Origin: Neptunicoccus cionae
GTDB taxonomy: Bacteria; Pseudomonadota; Alphaproteobacteria; Rhodobacterales; Rhodobacteraceae
Direction of reading: 5' to 3'
NCBI RefSeq assembly: GCF_014643735.1
Contig: NZ_BMKA01000012.1
Location: 1 to 48,547, forward strand
DNA: 48,547 bases
Part shown: in pieces, positions 7,726 to 15,848 of the stretch
Position numbering within the stretch: the stretch's first letter is position 1
Layout: every line of letters begins with the position of its first letter
Notes under the pieces: generated by a model
Databases searched by the model: none
Told to the model about the DNA's origin: nothing
What the model saw: the letters and a program-made list of their open reading frames with translations, nothing else
Program-made: the position numbers and the translations under genes

Positions 7726-8190
7726 ATGCAGGAAATCGGCTTTGAAAACCCGATCTTTGTGACCTACGCAGTTGCATCGGCCCTAATGGTCCTAAAAGTG
7801 ATGGGGCAAGGTTGGATGACCGTTTACCGGATGCTTCGGAGCAACTCAGGCCTGGCGAGTCCGGAAGACCTGCGCGCTGGCCCGATCAATAAAAAACCGG
7901 ACCCCTCTCAGCTTGAAGCCAATGACTACGTAGATCGCTCACGCCGCATGCATCGCAATGACCTTGAAAACATTCCGGCGTTCTGGATTGCCGGGCTGCT
8001 GTTCGTGCTGACAAATCCACCGCTTATCCTTGCCCAATTCTTGATGTATGGGTTCGTCACAGCCCGCGCGGCACACTTCGTCGCATATGCGACACGGCAG
8101 ACACACGAAGTTCGGGCCACCTGCTATACCATTGGTTCTTTGATTGTCATCTATATGGCTCTCCACGCACTGATCGCCCTTTTAACGTAG
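7726..8190 (+). CDS. MAPEG family membrane protein
   Basis: This 154-residue integral membrane protein has about four hydrophobic segments (residues ~10-32, ~85-105, ~108-125, ~133-152). The block between segments 1 and 2 contains the family hallmark region (DRSRRMHRNDLENIPAFWIAG), as in microsomal glutathione S-transferase 1-like proteins. These proteins conjugate glutathione to hydrophobic electrophiles or reduce lipid peroxides. The actual activity here is not known. A strong SD (AAAAGGAG, ~7709-7716) precedes the ATG. The TetR control region upstream suggests induction by a toxic or lipophilic compound. Confidence 0.88.
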   Translation: MQEIGFENPIFVTYAVASALMVLKVMGQGWMTVYRMLRSNSGLASPEDLRAGPINKKPDPSQLEANDYVDRSRRMHRNDLENIPAFWIAGLLFVLTNPPLILAQFLMYGFVTARAAHFVAYATRQTHEVRATCYTIGSLIVIYMALHALIALLT

Positions 8191-8594
8191 GAAAAGGGCT
8201 AAAGGCGTTGAGGGGAAGTGTCACGATACTAGCAAAGCCGACTTTAATTCAGGTCGCTTCGGGTGTCATCTCTTCGCCCAAGAAATTGAAACGCTGCATC
8301 GCAGAAATCGGCACTTCTGGCGGGAAGCGGCCCTTCGCTGCGTTCGCGAAACTTGGTTTTCGCTTATGAAGAAGCGGACGTTCGGCAGCACGCGATGTTT
8401 CCAATTGCAGCGAATGGCAGTAAAGAGCCCAATTTGCGTTTTACTGCGTTGCCGCGAATGTCAGTTTCATACAACCCGTGCTTGAAATCAGGCTCCATAA
8501 CAAAATGTGAACATCGCGGTGCGGGACATATGTTAACCAACTAAGGGTTGAATGGAGGTGATGATGTTGAAGCTTTTCAGGACGTCAGAGAACT
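8191..8594. other. Gap without a gene; contains dispersed repeat
   Basis: No convincing coding region was seen. The stretch 8340-8480 is repeat-derived (copy B core at 8407-8440). Base composition becomes visibly AT-richer to the right of about 8540. Confidence 0.5.
8407..8440. repeat. Dispersed intergenic repeat, copy B
   Basis: The core is GCAGCGAATGGCAG, TAAA, GAGCCCAAT, TTGCGTT, collinear with copy A (6997-7030). The following bases (CGCGAATGTCAGTTT, 8453-8467) also resemble the left part of copy C (CACGAATGTCCGGTTT near 13199). Confidence 0.6.
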
Positions 8595-8849
8595 TCAGTT
8601 TTTGGGTGTTGGCTTGTTCTCTAAATCATCCACAAAAGGAAGAATATTGTTTGAGTCGGTTTTCAGAAGTTCAGTTGCATCCAAGTAATATGCGACCTCG
8701 AGCAGTCATCCGGCTGGATCGTTGAAACGCTCTGGGGTGGGGTTTTTAACGCCGTACATACGATCTTTGAGGTAGATACGTGAGTCTGGAGGGTAAGGGC
8801 GCTAAAAATCACGTTTGACAATCCTCAACTTTAGATATTCATTTGCCAT
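8595..8849 (-). pseudogene. Remnant of a VOC/glyoxalase-like protein with two in-frame stops
   Basis: Reading the minus strand from an ATG at 8849 gives 85 codons in one frame, ending with TGA at 8595-8597, with an internal TAG (codon 15) and TGA. Between the stops the text is protein-like: RPYPPDSRIYLKDRMYGVKN, then PTPERFNDPAG, stop, LLEVAYYLDATELLKTDSNN, ILPFVDDLENK. The FNDPAG-x-LLEV signature, with x being the stop, matches the F-x-DP-x-G-x-LLE metal-ligand motif near the end of VOC-superfamily (glyoxalase/dioxygenase) domains. TGG to TGA would explain the second stop. The fragment is too short for a full VOC domain, so it is truncated as well as interrupted. The family call is tentative. 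Confidence 0.4.
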
Positions 8850-8858
8850 GAAACTTGT

Positions 8859-9323
8859 ATGTTAGGAAAAAAATTGCGTCGACGTGGGATATTTTTGTTC
8901 GCAAGAAAAATCTTTCTTCTAAAATTTTTGCTAATGGGTGCTTGCCTTGTACTTGCTGAGAAAGTGAGTTCAGAAGTAAATATTCTAAAACCTGATTTTG
9001 TCGATGAAGTCGTCAAAGTTACTAGCTTTGGAAATGTAGTTTTTAAAAACCACGGTGAAATTCGGCTTTGGGGTCTGATCACCGAACCAACCAAGTTACG
9101 AACGCATCTCATTCATGGCCGATACGCATGCTTTTCATTAGAAAAATCTAAAGTGATTTTCGCCAAACAAAAAGAAGTCAACGCAGCAATATGTACTAAT
9201 ATTGATCCGATTTCAGGGCAGGCCAAATCTATGTTCTCGCTTTATAGCAAACTATTCGCGGTAAATTCAGCTCGGGAATATTGCCAAGAAACAAAGAATT
9301 ATTTTGGGTCCTGTTCAGAATAA
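8859..9323 (+). CDS. Small secreted protein, diverged thermonuclease (SNase)-like
   Basis: This 154-residue protein has a long basic N-terminus and a hydrophobic stretch (IFLLKFLLMGACLVLA, ~residues 18-33) acting as a signal peptide or anchor. The mature part contains GEIRLWGLI, which resembles the GxxIRLWGIDAPE strand of staphylococcal-nuclease-like proteins, followed by spaced cysteines (YACFSL, AAICTN, REYCQE, GSCSE) in the pattern of Rhodobacteraceae SNase-like proteins. The catalytic Arg/Glu residues after IRLWG are not evident and the domain is short, so it may be inactive. It is AT-rich like the next gene. No strong SD was found, and the start is uncertain. The family call is tentative. 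Confidence 0.55.
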   Translation: MLGKKLRRRGIFLFARKIFLLKFLLMGACLVLAEKVSSEVNILKPDFVDEVVKVTSFGNVVFKNHGEIRLWGLITEPTKLRTHLIHGRYACFSLEKSKVIFAKQKEVNAAICTNIDPISGQAKSMFSLYSKLFAVNSAREYCQETKNYFGSCSE

Positions 9324-9362
9324 TTAGAACCATCAAGTTTCATATTTAAGAAAGCAATTTTC

Positions 9363-12300
9363 ATGGCACTTCAAGATGTACTAAACAAAATTCAGATTTC
9401 ATCAAACGGACCGCCAGGATCGGACAACTCGTTTCAAATAAAGGCGACGGCAGTTTTAACAAACCTGTATGAGAATGGTGGAGCAGAAGCTCGCCAAATG
9501 CTAGATGGAATTGCTTCTAGCAGTAGAAATTATCTTATACAGTTTACAGATAACAATGCTCGTGCTGACATCGGAGTTAACAATGAAAATGGTTTAGATA
9601 CCCATGTTGTTTCTATCGACTTTGAGTGGGTGGAGCAGGAATTCCTGTTCATTGATCAAAATGGCGTTGCAAAAAACATCAGTTCTGAATCTGTTTTAGC
9701 ACATGAGTTAGCACATCTACATTTTGGAACCGATACAGTTGCGAATGATGACGATCCTGACGGACAATCACCAAACGAAATAAGAGACGCGTTAACATTG
9801 ATGGACGCGAGTGGTTTTCCTGTACATAAAGGTTCTCAAGTATTATTAGAGAACAGCGTTCAATTGGCACTTGACGAGGGGTCAATTCGAGTAAGCTATC
9901 GCGGAGCTTCAACGAACTCTGGCGTTGACACTCCGAATGGCAATGCTTCAACAGAATTAGAAATTGGCTACGACTATACTCCTTTAAACGAGCAAACATT
10001 TGATATCGTGTTCGTAGATTCGACCAACAATATTAACGACGCGTTCGCCAATCTCGATCTAGGAAGTTTCTCATCAACTGTTGAATATCTTATCGTCCTT
10101 GGCACTGCTGACAACACCATCACCGGCAATTCAGCCAACGACATTTTGCACACTGGCAGTGGCTACGATGTGATCTACGCTTCACTTGGGAGCGATTACG
10201 TTAATGGCGGCGATGGTGTAGATATTCTAAGTTATCTGTCTCTAATCAACAGTCCCTTGGGGGCACGCCAGACAGGGATTTCGGCAAATATTACTGGTTT
10301 GAATGCAGCAGTATCAGACGGCTTTGGGGGCACAGATATTGTTCAAAAAATAGAGCAATATCGTGGGACCAATTTTGATGACACTTATTCTCTCAGCGGG
10401 AAATTTTCAGAATTTGTTAACGAAACTGGGAACGTGCAAATTACTCTGTCCGCTTTTGGTAATACATCTGTTGGAGATACAATTGATGCGAATGGCATGA
10501 CTGAAACTGGTGGTGTCTTGATCAATCTTGGCCCTGGTTCGACCAATGGCTATGTGTCAAAAAATGTTGCACTGGAAAATGTTGATTTCGCTAACACTGT
10601 AACTCTTAACGATTTCGAAAACGCTATTGGCTCCGACTACAACGATGTGATCATTGGCAACGACGGCAACAATGTTTTGATCGGCGGTGCGGGTGCCGAT
10701 AAAATTGATGGCGGTGGCGGGATTGATGTCATTCGGTTTGACCCAAATAGCGCAGGGGTGACAATAGAACTTCTTCCGTCATTGCCAACCCCTCCTGGTG
10801 TTGACCCCTTTGGTGGGCCAACTGCGTCTGGCGGAGATGCAGAAGGTGATCTTTATATCAATATTGAAGCAGTGCTTGGCACAAATAACGTTGATACATT
10901 CAATATTAATGCTGGCGGATTTATTTATGCTGGCGGCAGCGGAAACGATGTTTTCGAAATTAACACTAACGGTTTGGGGCCGGCGATTGTTTGGGGTGGC
11001 GGTGGGGCAGATACATACCGCTTCAACACAGCGGGTGGCGAAAACGCCGCCATAATGACCGTCAATGTTTCAAACCTGACAGAAGAAAACTTCCATCTGT
11101 TTGACTACAATGATTTAGGCCTGCCTTCAGACTTTGATTGGTCAGAAATTGATGCCATTATTTTGAATGCTGATAGTACTGATCAGATTGTCATGGACTA
11201 TGGCCACTTCGAACGTGTTCTAGGCACAACAACGGTTCAACAGACAGTTACAGAAATTTCCTCTGGCGAAGAATATGGGAACTTTGATCACCTTACTCAA
11301 CTTGATCTAAATTACTCAAACAACTTTGAACAATTGGTTGCTCAATACACTGCAAGCTTTCTGGGCTCGACTAACTTTAGCGTCTTCGCAGCCGCCGCCA
11401 GTTATGGAGTCTTTACAGTCAGAGAATATATCGATGACAGCGGCGTTCATTACGTGAATGCGGAAGATTACAATTTTGCAGACACGCTGAACCTTTCTAC
11501 TGCCAACTTTATGAGTGCTTGGGTTGATCCGGGAAACGGCGGTCACAGATTTCGGGAACTCAGCTGGTTAACCTATTTGGTGGATCAAGATGGTGAACGA
11601 ATTGATATGTGGCCGGGCAGTGACGACCCGTATCAGATAGGTGTCGAGAACTTTAGTGAAATCCCAGCGTTTTCTGATGTTGAGGATATCGGAAACTGGT
11701 TCATCCTTGGCGGCTCTTTAACCGGAACCTCATTGGTTACGACTGGTGAATTTAATGTCACACTCCCAACGATTGGTGAAATAGAAACAACCGTGCCAGA
11801 GATACCAAATCTCGAAGGCGGTGATGACTCTGGAACTGTGGCTGGATCATCTGGAGACGACACGATCGGAGTTGGTTTCATGGATGCAGGCGGTGATACA
11901 ATCACCGATGAATATGCAGAATTTGTAATTGAAGCGGGCGAAGGCGACGACAATATTACATTGACACGAAGTGTAGATAGCGAGTTCTACGGGGGCGATG
12001 GGAACGATACGATCAATGTTCATTACAGCAGTGGTGCAACGTTCTACGGTGGTGAAGGCAATGACCGTTTGTTCTTAGGTGTGCGTGAAAACGAAGCCTT
12101 TGGTGGTGCTGGCGATGATTTGATATCGGGGGCTCTGAGCCACGGATCTGGCCACACGATGACAGGTGGTGAAGGAACGGACAGCTTTGTGTTCACCAAT
12201 GCAGGAACGGCAGCCACCATCAGCTTGATTACCGACTTTGAAGTGGGTGTAGATAGCCTAACGGTTGATGGTCGCATCCTGAACGCAATGCACATCAACC

Positions 12301-13049
12301 AGATCCCTGCCGAATTCCAATACGCCCACAACAGCGATGGTAATCTGGTGATCAACTTCCAAGGCACGGCAGACGGCTTTGTTCACACCATCGAGCTTGA
12401 TGGTGTCACAGCTGCGGACTTCTTCCTCGCAGAACGCATTGAGCAGCGCACTTGGGATGGTACGTCAGGCGACGACACTATGGGCATTGGCTACACGGAT
12501 GCTGATAGCGACATCATCACTGATGAATACTCAGAGTTTTTTGTTTATGGCGGTGACGGTAACGATAATATCAACTTCCTGCGTAGTGTGGACAGCGAGT
12601 TCTATGGTGGGGATGGGAATGATACGATCAATGTCAAATACAGCAGTGGAGCAACCTACTACGGTGGCGAAGGCGATGACCGCTTGTTCCTGAATGTACG
12701 TGAAAACGAGGCTTATGGCGGCGCAGGTGACGATTTGATCGTGGGTGCCCTAAGCCACGGCTCAGGACATACCATGACAGGTGACGAAGGGGCTGACAGC
12801 TTTGTGTTCAACAACATCAAGCATAAAGCGACAAGCAGCGTTATTACCGACTTCGAAGTCGGTGTGGACAGCTTGACAGTTGGCGGCCAGGAATTGAACC
12901 TGTTTCAAATTGATGCCCTGCCCACTGGCTTCCAACACACCCACAATGGGGATGGTGATTTAGTTATTAGTTTCCAAGGCACTGCCACTGATTACGTGCA
13001 CAGTATTGAACTAGATGGGGTGACGGCTGATCAGTTCTTCATGGCGTAG
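9363..13049 (+). CDS. RTX (hemolysin-type calcium-binding) protein with N-terminal zinc-protease-like motif
   Basis: This 1228-residue protein has no classical signal peptide and many Gly-Asp-rich nonapeptides (for example GNDGNNVLIGGAGADKIDGG near residue 437, GGDGNDTINVHYSSG and GGEGNDRLFLG in the tail). It is a likely type I secretion substrate that folds with calcium outside the cell. Near the N-terminus, residues 114-118 are HELAH (HELAHLHFG), the HExxH zinc-binding motif, with a following Glu region (NEIRDAL) reminiscent of M10/M91-type metallopeptidases. The C-terminus is a tandem duplication: residues 828-1032 and 1033-1228 are near copies. No transporter genes lie nearby, so export would use a distant system. 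Codon usage is AT-rich, unlike its neighbours, which suggests acquisition by transfer. Confidence 0.88.
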   Translation: MALQDVLNKIQISSNGPPGSDNSFQIKATAVLTNLYENGGAEARQMLDGIASSSRNYLIQFTDNNARADIGVNNENGLDTHVVSIDFEWVEQEFLFIDQNGVAKNISSESVLAHELAHLHFGTDTVANDDDPDGQSPNEIRDALTLMDASGFPVHKGSQVLLENSVQLALDEGSIRVSYRGASTNSGVDTPNGNASTELEIGYDYTPLNEQTFDIVFVDSTNNINDAFANLDLGSFSSTVEYLIVLGTADNTITGNSANDILHTGSGYDVIYASLGSDYVNGGDGVDILSYLSLINSPLGARQTGISANITGLNAAVSDGFGGTDIVQKIEQYRGTNFDDTYSLSGKFSEFVNETGNVQITLSAFGNTSVGDTIDANGMTETGGVLINLGPGSTNGYVSKNVALENVDFANTVTLNDFENAIGSDYNDVIIGNDGNNVLIGGAGADKIDGGGGIDVIRFDPNSAGVTIELLPSLPTPPGVDPFGGPTASGGDAEGDLYINIEAVLGTNNVDTFNINAGGFIYAGGSGNDVFEINTNGLGPAIVWGGGGADTYRFNTAGGENAAIMTVNVSNLTEENFHLFDYNDLGLPSDFDWSEIDAIILNADSTDQIVMDYGHFERVLGTTTVQQTVTEISSGEEYGNFDHLTQLDLNYSNNFEQLVAQYTASFLGSTNFSVFAAAASYGVFTVREYIDDSGVHYVNAEDYNFADTLNLSTANFMSAWVDPGNGGHRFRELSWLTYLVDQDGERIDMWPGSDDPYQIGVENFSEIPAFSDVEDIGNWFILGGSLTGTSLVTTGEFNVTLPTIGEIETTVPEIPNLEGGDDSGTVAGSSGDDTIGVGFMDAGGDTITDEYAEFVIEAGEGDDNITLTRSVDSEFYGGDGNDTINVHYSSGATFYGGEGNDRLFLGVRENEAFGGAGDDLISGALSHGSGHTMTGGEGTDSFVFTNAGTAATISLITDFEVGVDSLTVDGRILNAMHINQIPAEFQYAHNSDGNLVINFQGTADGFVHTIELDGVTAADFFLAERIEQRTWDGTSGDDTMGIGYTDADSDIITDEYSEFFVYGGDGNDNINFLRSVDSEFYGGDGNDTINVKYSSGATYYGGEGDDRLFLNVRENEAYGGAGDDLIVGALSHGSGHTMTGDEGADSFVFNNIKHKATSSVITDFEVGVDSLTVGGQELNLFQIDALPTGFQHTHNGDGDLVISFQGTATDYVHSIELDGVTADQFFMA
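11844..13046 (+). repeat. Tandem duplication of a ~200-residue RTX module
   Basis: Two coding modules, 11844-12458 and 12459-13046, each begin G-(S/T)-SGDDT-(I/M)-G. Each runs through TRSVDSEFYGGDGND or LRSVDSEFYGGDGND, SHGSGHTMTG, DSFVF, ITDFEVGVDSLTV, and ends near IELDGVTA. They are strongly similar at the DNA level too, indicating a recent intragenic duplication. Confidence 0.9.
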
Positions 13050-13702
13050 GTGCCAGCGCTGCTGCGTTCCTTTGGGCGCAGTAGCCCTTATATGTTTACC
13101 ACTCGACCCGCATCCGAAAGCGGACCTTGGTCTTTGTTTCGGATGGGGTCGCTTTGTCCACAAAGCAGACCTCAGGCATGCTAAAATTCTACATGATGCA
13201 CGAATGTCCGGTTTAAGGAAGCTGCGCCGCAGCGCCCGACATTGTTGTGAAAGGCAGCTAAGGGCCGTTCGCGTAACATTACAAACTCCACTTCCTGCGC
13301 TCAACTGCCGTACATTCTGGTCGCAACGAAAGTCGGTATTCCGCCCAGTGGTGTCCGACAACACGATAAGACACCATTCCCACCAATGCGTGAGGGAAGG
13401 CCGTACGAGAAGCGTAAAGTACGAGTTACCGACTGCAATGTGTAAGCATTTCTTCAACTGCGAAATGTAAGATAAAATTGTAGATGTTTTTTGTATCTGA
13501 TGCACTACTACTAAGTAATATTGTGCATTAAGGCCTTGACGATATGACCGCCGGAGGCGTTGGGCCCTTGACGTGAATGCAACTGTCTCACCCTTGCGAC
13601 ACATCCTTTGGCAAACCGCCTGTTTTTGCGCCAGTGCGTGGCATGGCGCCCCTTTCCCTTGGATTGAAACCTGCTACATTTTGCGTAACCAAGGATATTG
13701 CA
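13050..13702. other. 653-bp gap between RTX gene and cox cluster
   Basis: No convincing gene was seen. The open frames on either strand are short, without SD, and read poorly. The region contains a weak third copy of the dispersed repeat (13244-13272) and an AT-rich stretch at ~13460-13530. The right end must contain the promoter for coxD, but I could not pick out clear -35/-10 boxes. Confidence 0.5.
13244..13272. repeat. Dispersed intergenic repeat, weak copy C
   Basis: TTGTGAAAGGCAGCTAAGGG followed by CCGTTCGCG aligns with the cores at 6997 and 8407 (GAA-GGCAG-AAG-GCC positions shared). The preceding CGAATGTCCGGTTT matches sequence flanking copy B. Confidence 0.4.
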
Positions 13703-14599
13703 ATGCCATCACTGCCCCAATCCATCGACGCAACGCAAACGATGCTGTCGGATGAAAACTATATTTGCGACAGATCACTTGCGACGCTGGTGTATCTGGC
13801 GCTGACGCTGAAACGACCTGTCTTTCTGGAAGGGGAGGCTGGCGTTGGCAAGACCGAACTGGCCAAGACCCTTGCCACGGCGTTGGGGCGGGATCTGATC
13901 CGGTTGCAGTGCTACGAAGGACTGGATGCGGCCTCGGCTGTGTATGAGTGGAACTTTGCAGCGCAGATGATCGCTTTGCGCGCTGCGGGCGATGGCGGTT
14001 TGCCCGAAGATGCCTTGTTCAGCGACAAATACCTGATCCGCCGCCCGTTATTGGAAGCGATGCAGCCCCATGAAAACGGCCCGCCGATCCTGTTGATTGA
14101 TGAAATCGACCGCACGGATGAACCGTTTGAGGCGTTCCTTCTGGAAGCACTTTCGGATTATCAGGTGACGATCCCCGAACTTGGCACCATCAAGGCACCC
14201 GAACCACCCATCGTGATCCTGACCTCGAACCGCACCCGCGAAGTGCATGACGCGCTAAAGCGGCGCTGCCTTTATCACTGGGTCGACTATCCGTCGTTTG
14301 ACCGCGAATTTGACATCCTGCAAGCCCGCGCTCCAGAAGCAAGCGAGACTCTCAGCCGCGAGGTTGTTGCTTTTGTTCAGGCGCTGCGTGAAGCTGATCT
14401 GTTCAAGAACCCCGGTGTGGCCGAGACGATCGACTGGGCCAAATGTCTTGTGGCGCTGGATGCGGTTGCTCTCTCGCCCGAGGTGATTGCCGACACTTTG
14501 GGCGCTGTTCTGAAGTATCAGGATGACATCGCCAAACTGGCCGGATCAGAGGCAACGCGGATACTCGATACAGCGCGCGCTCGTTTGTCCACCCAATGA
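13703..14599 (+). CDS. coxD: MoxR-type AAA+ ATPase, CoxD
   Basis: This 298-residue AAA+ ATPase belongs to the MoxR/CoxD class. Walker A is GEAGVGKT (residues 44-51) and Walker B is LLIDEID with Asp133-Glu134; sensor 1 is in VILTSNRTREV. CoxD proteins are chaperone-like ATPases needed to mature the [CuSMoO2] or related active site of CO dehydrogenase-type molybdoenzymes, acting with the VWA protein CoxE. The ATG at 13703 is chosen because AAGGA lies at 13691-13695; an in-frame ATG at 13577 is upstream non-homologous sequence. It is the first gene of a tight operon, and coxE starts 8 bases after the stop. Confidence 0.92.
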   Translation: MPSLPQSIDATQTMLSDENYICDRSLATLVYLALTLKRPVFLEGEAGVGKTELAKTLATALGRDLIRLQCYEGLDAASAVYEWNFAAQMIALRAAGDGGLPEDALFSDKYLIRRPLLEAMQPHENGPPILLIDEIDRTDEPFEAFLLEALSDYQVTIPELGTIKAPEPPIVILTSNRTREVHDALKRRCLYHWVDYPSFDREFDILQARAPEASETLSREVVAFVQALREADLFKNPGVAETIDWAKCLVALDAVALSPEVIADTLGAVLKYQDDIAKLAGSEATRILDTARARLSTQ

Positions 14600-14606
14600 G
14601 CTACAG

Positions 14607-15848
14607 ATGAGCCGCACAAACGGAATCCTTCCGCCGCAAGGGCGTTTGTCGCGCAACATTATCTACTTCGTGCGCACCCTGCGGCGTGCGGGTGTGCCGG
14701 TTGGTCCGGCCCAAACCCTTGGCGCAATTCGCGCGGTAGAGGCTGCGGGATTCACAGAGCGGCGGGACTTCTTCTTTACATTGCGCGCCTGTCTTGTGTC
14801 CCGCGCCGAGCATCTGGACGTGTTCGAGCGGGTGTTTTCCATGTTCTGGCGCGATCCCGAATTTATCGAAACCATGATCCAGACCATGTTGCCGATGATC
14901 CAGACGCAGCACGCGCCCAAAGCCCCAAAGACTGCGGAACAACGGGCCGCCGAGGCAATGCTTGAAGGCGCACCGCCGCCTGCGCAACCCGATGTCGAAG
15001 ACGCACGAGAAGAAGTGGAACTGGACGCGCAGTTCAGTCTGTCGGCCAACGAAAAGCTGCAATCAATGGATTTCGAGCAGATGTCCAACGCCGAAATGGC
15101 CGAAGCAAAACAGGCGATTGCTCGGATGAGTTTGCCGATCAAGCCAATCCGCAACCGCCGCTTGACGGCGAGCCATTCCGGCAGCCGTATCGACGCCCGC
15201 GCCACGATGCGGCGCGCCATGCGCACAGGGGGGGAGGTTCTAAAACTGCCCCGTAGAACCCAAGGTCAGCGCAATCCTGATCTGGTGGCGCTGTGTGACA
15301 TTTCAGGTTCCATGTCCACCTATTCGCGGCTGTTCATGCATTTCCTGCATTCTGTTTCTGTCACCAAAGGGCAAGGCTGGGCGCAGGTGCACAGCTTTAC
15401 CTTTGGCACCCGCCTAACCAATATCACCCGCAGCCTGTCCCAGCGCGATCCTGATGCCGCGTTGAAAACGGTGGGCCAGCAGGCCGAGGATTGGGACGGC
15501 GGGACACGGATTGGTGAATCCCTGGCTGCATTTAACAAAGACTGGTCCCGCCGTGTCCTGTCGCGCGGGGCTGTGGTTCTGTTGGTCACTGACGGGCTGG
15601 AGCGACAGGATCCCGAAGAGCTCGCTCGTGAAGCCCGCCGCTTGCGTCTGTCGAGCCGTCAGGTGATCTGGTTGAACCCGCTGATGCGCTGGGACGGATT
15701 TTCGCCCCAAGCCGCTGGCATCCGCGCGCTTCTGCCCCATGTTGACAGTTTCCATTCCTGCCATAGTCTGAACGCACTGCGCGATCTGACAGAAGCTCTG
15801 TCCTCGGGCGGGTCTGGCGAAAAACAACGATTGATGGGGATGCTATGA
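14607..15848 (+). CDS. coxE: VWA-containing protein CoxE
   Basis: This 413-residue protein has a C-terminal von Willebrand A domain. The metal-ion-dependent adhesion site is visible as Asp231-x-Ser233-x-Ser235 (CDISGSMSTYS), with the Thr in GGTRIGE and the Asp in VTDGLE. The N-terminal half is the CoxE family region (FVRTLRRAGVPVGPAQTLGA). It is the partner of the CoxD ATPase in active-site maturation of the cox molybdoenzyme. The ATG at 14607 sits 8 bases after the coxD stop. The stop overlaps the start of the next gene (ATGA, 15845-15848), so the genes are coupled. Confidence 0.92.
   Translation: MSRTNGILPPQGRLSRNIIYFVRTLRRAGVPVGPAQTLGAIRAVEAAGFTERRDFFFTLRACLVSRAEHLDVFERVFSMFWRDPEFIETMIQTMLPMIQTQHAPKAPKTAEQRAAEAMLEGAPPPAQPDVEDAREEVELDAQFSLSANEKLQSMDFEQMSNAEMAEAKQAIARMSLPIKPIRNRRLTASHSGSRIDARATMRRAMRTGGEVLKLPRRTQGQRNPDLVALCDISGSMSTYSRLFMHFLHSVSVTKGQGWAQVHSFTFGTRLTNITRSLSQRDPDAALKTVGQQAEDWDGGTRIGESLAAFNKDWSRRVLSRGAVVLLVTDGLERQDPEELAREARRLRLSSRQVIWLNPLMRWDGFSPQAAGIRALLPHVDSFHSCHSLNALRDLTEALSSGGSGEKQRLMGML

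Noticed and set aside
8564-8725. 53-codon plus-strand ORF behind a perfect SD-like GGAGGTGATG
   Set aside because: The translated text looks random, while the minus strand over the same bases reads like a degraded VOC protein; I judged the plus ORF a shadow.
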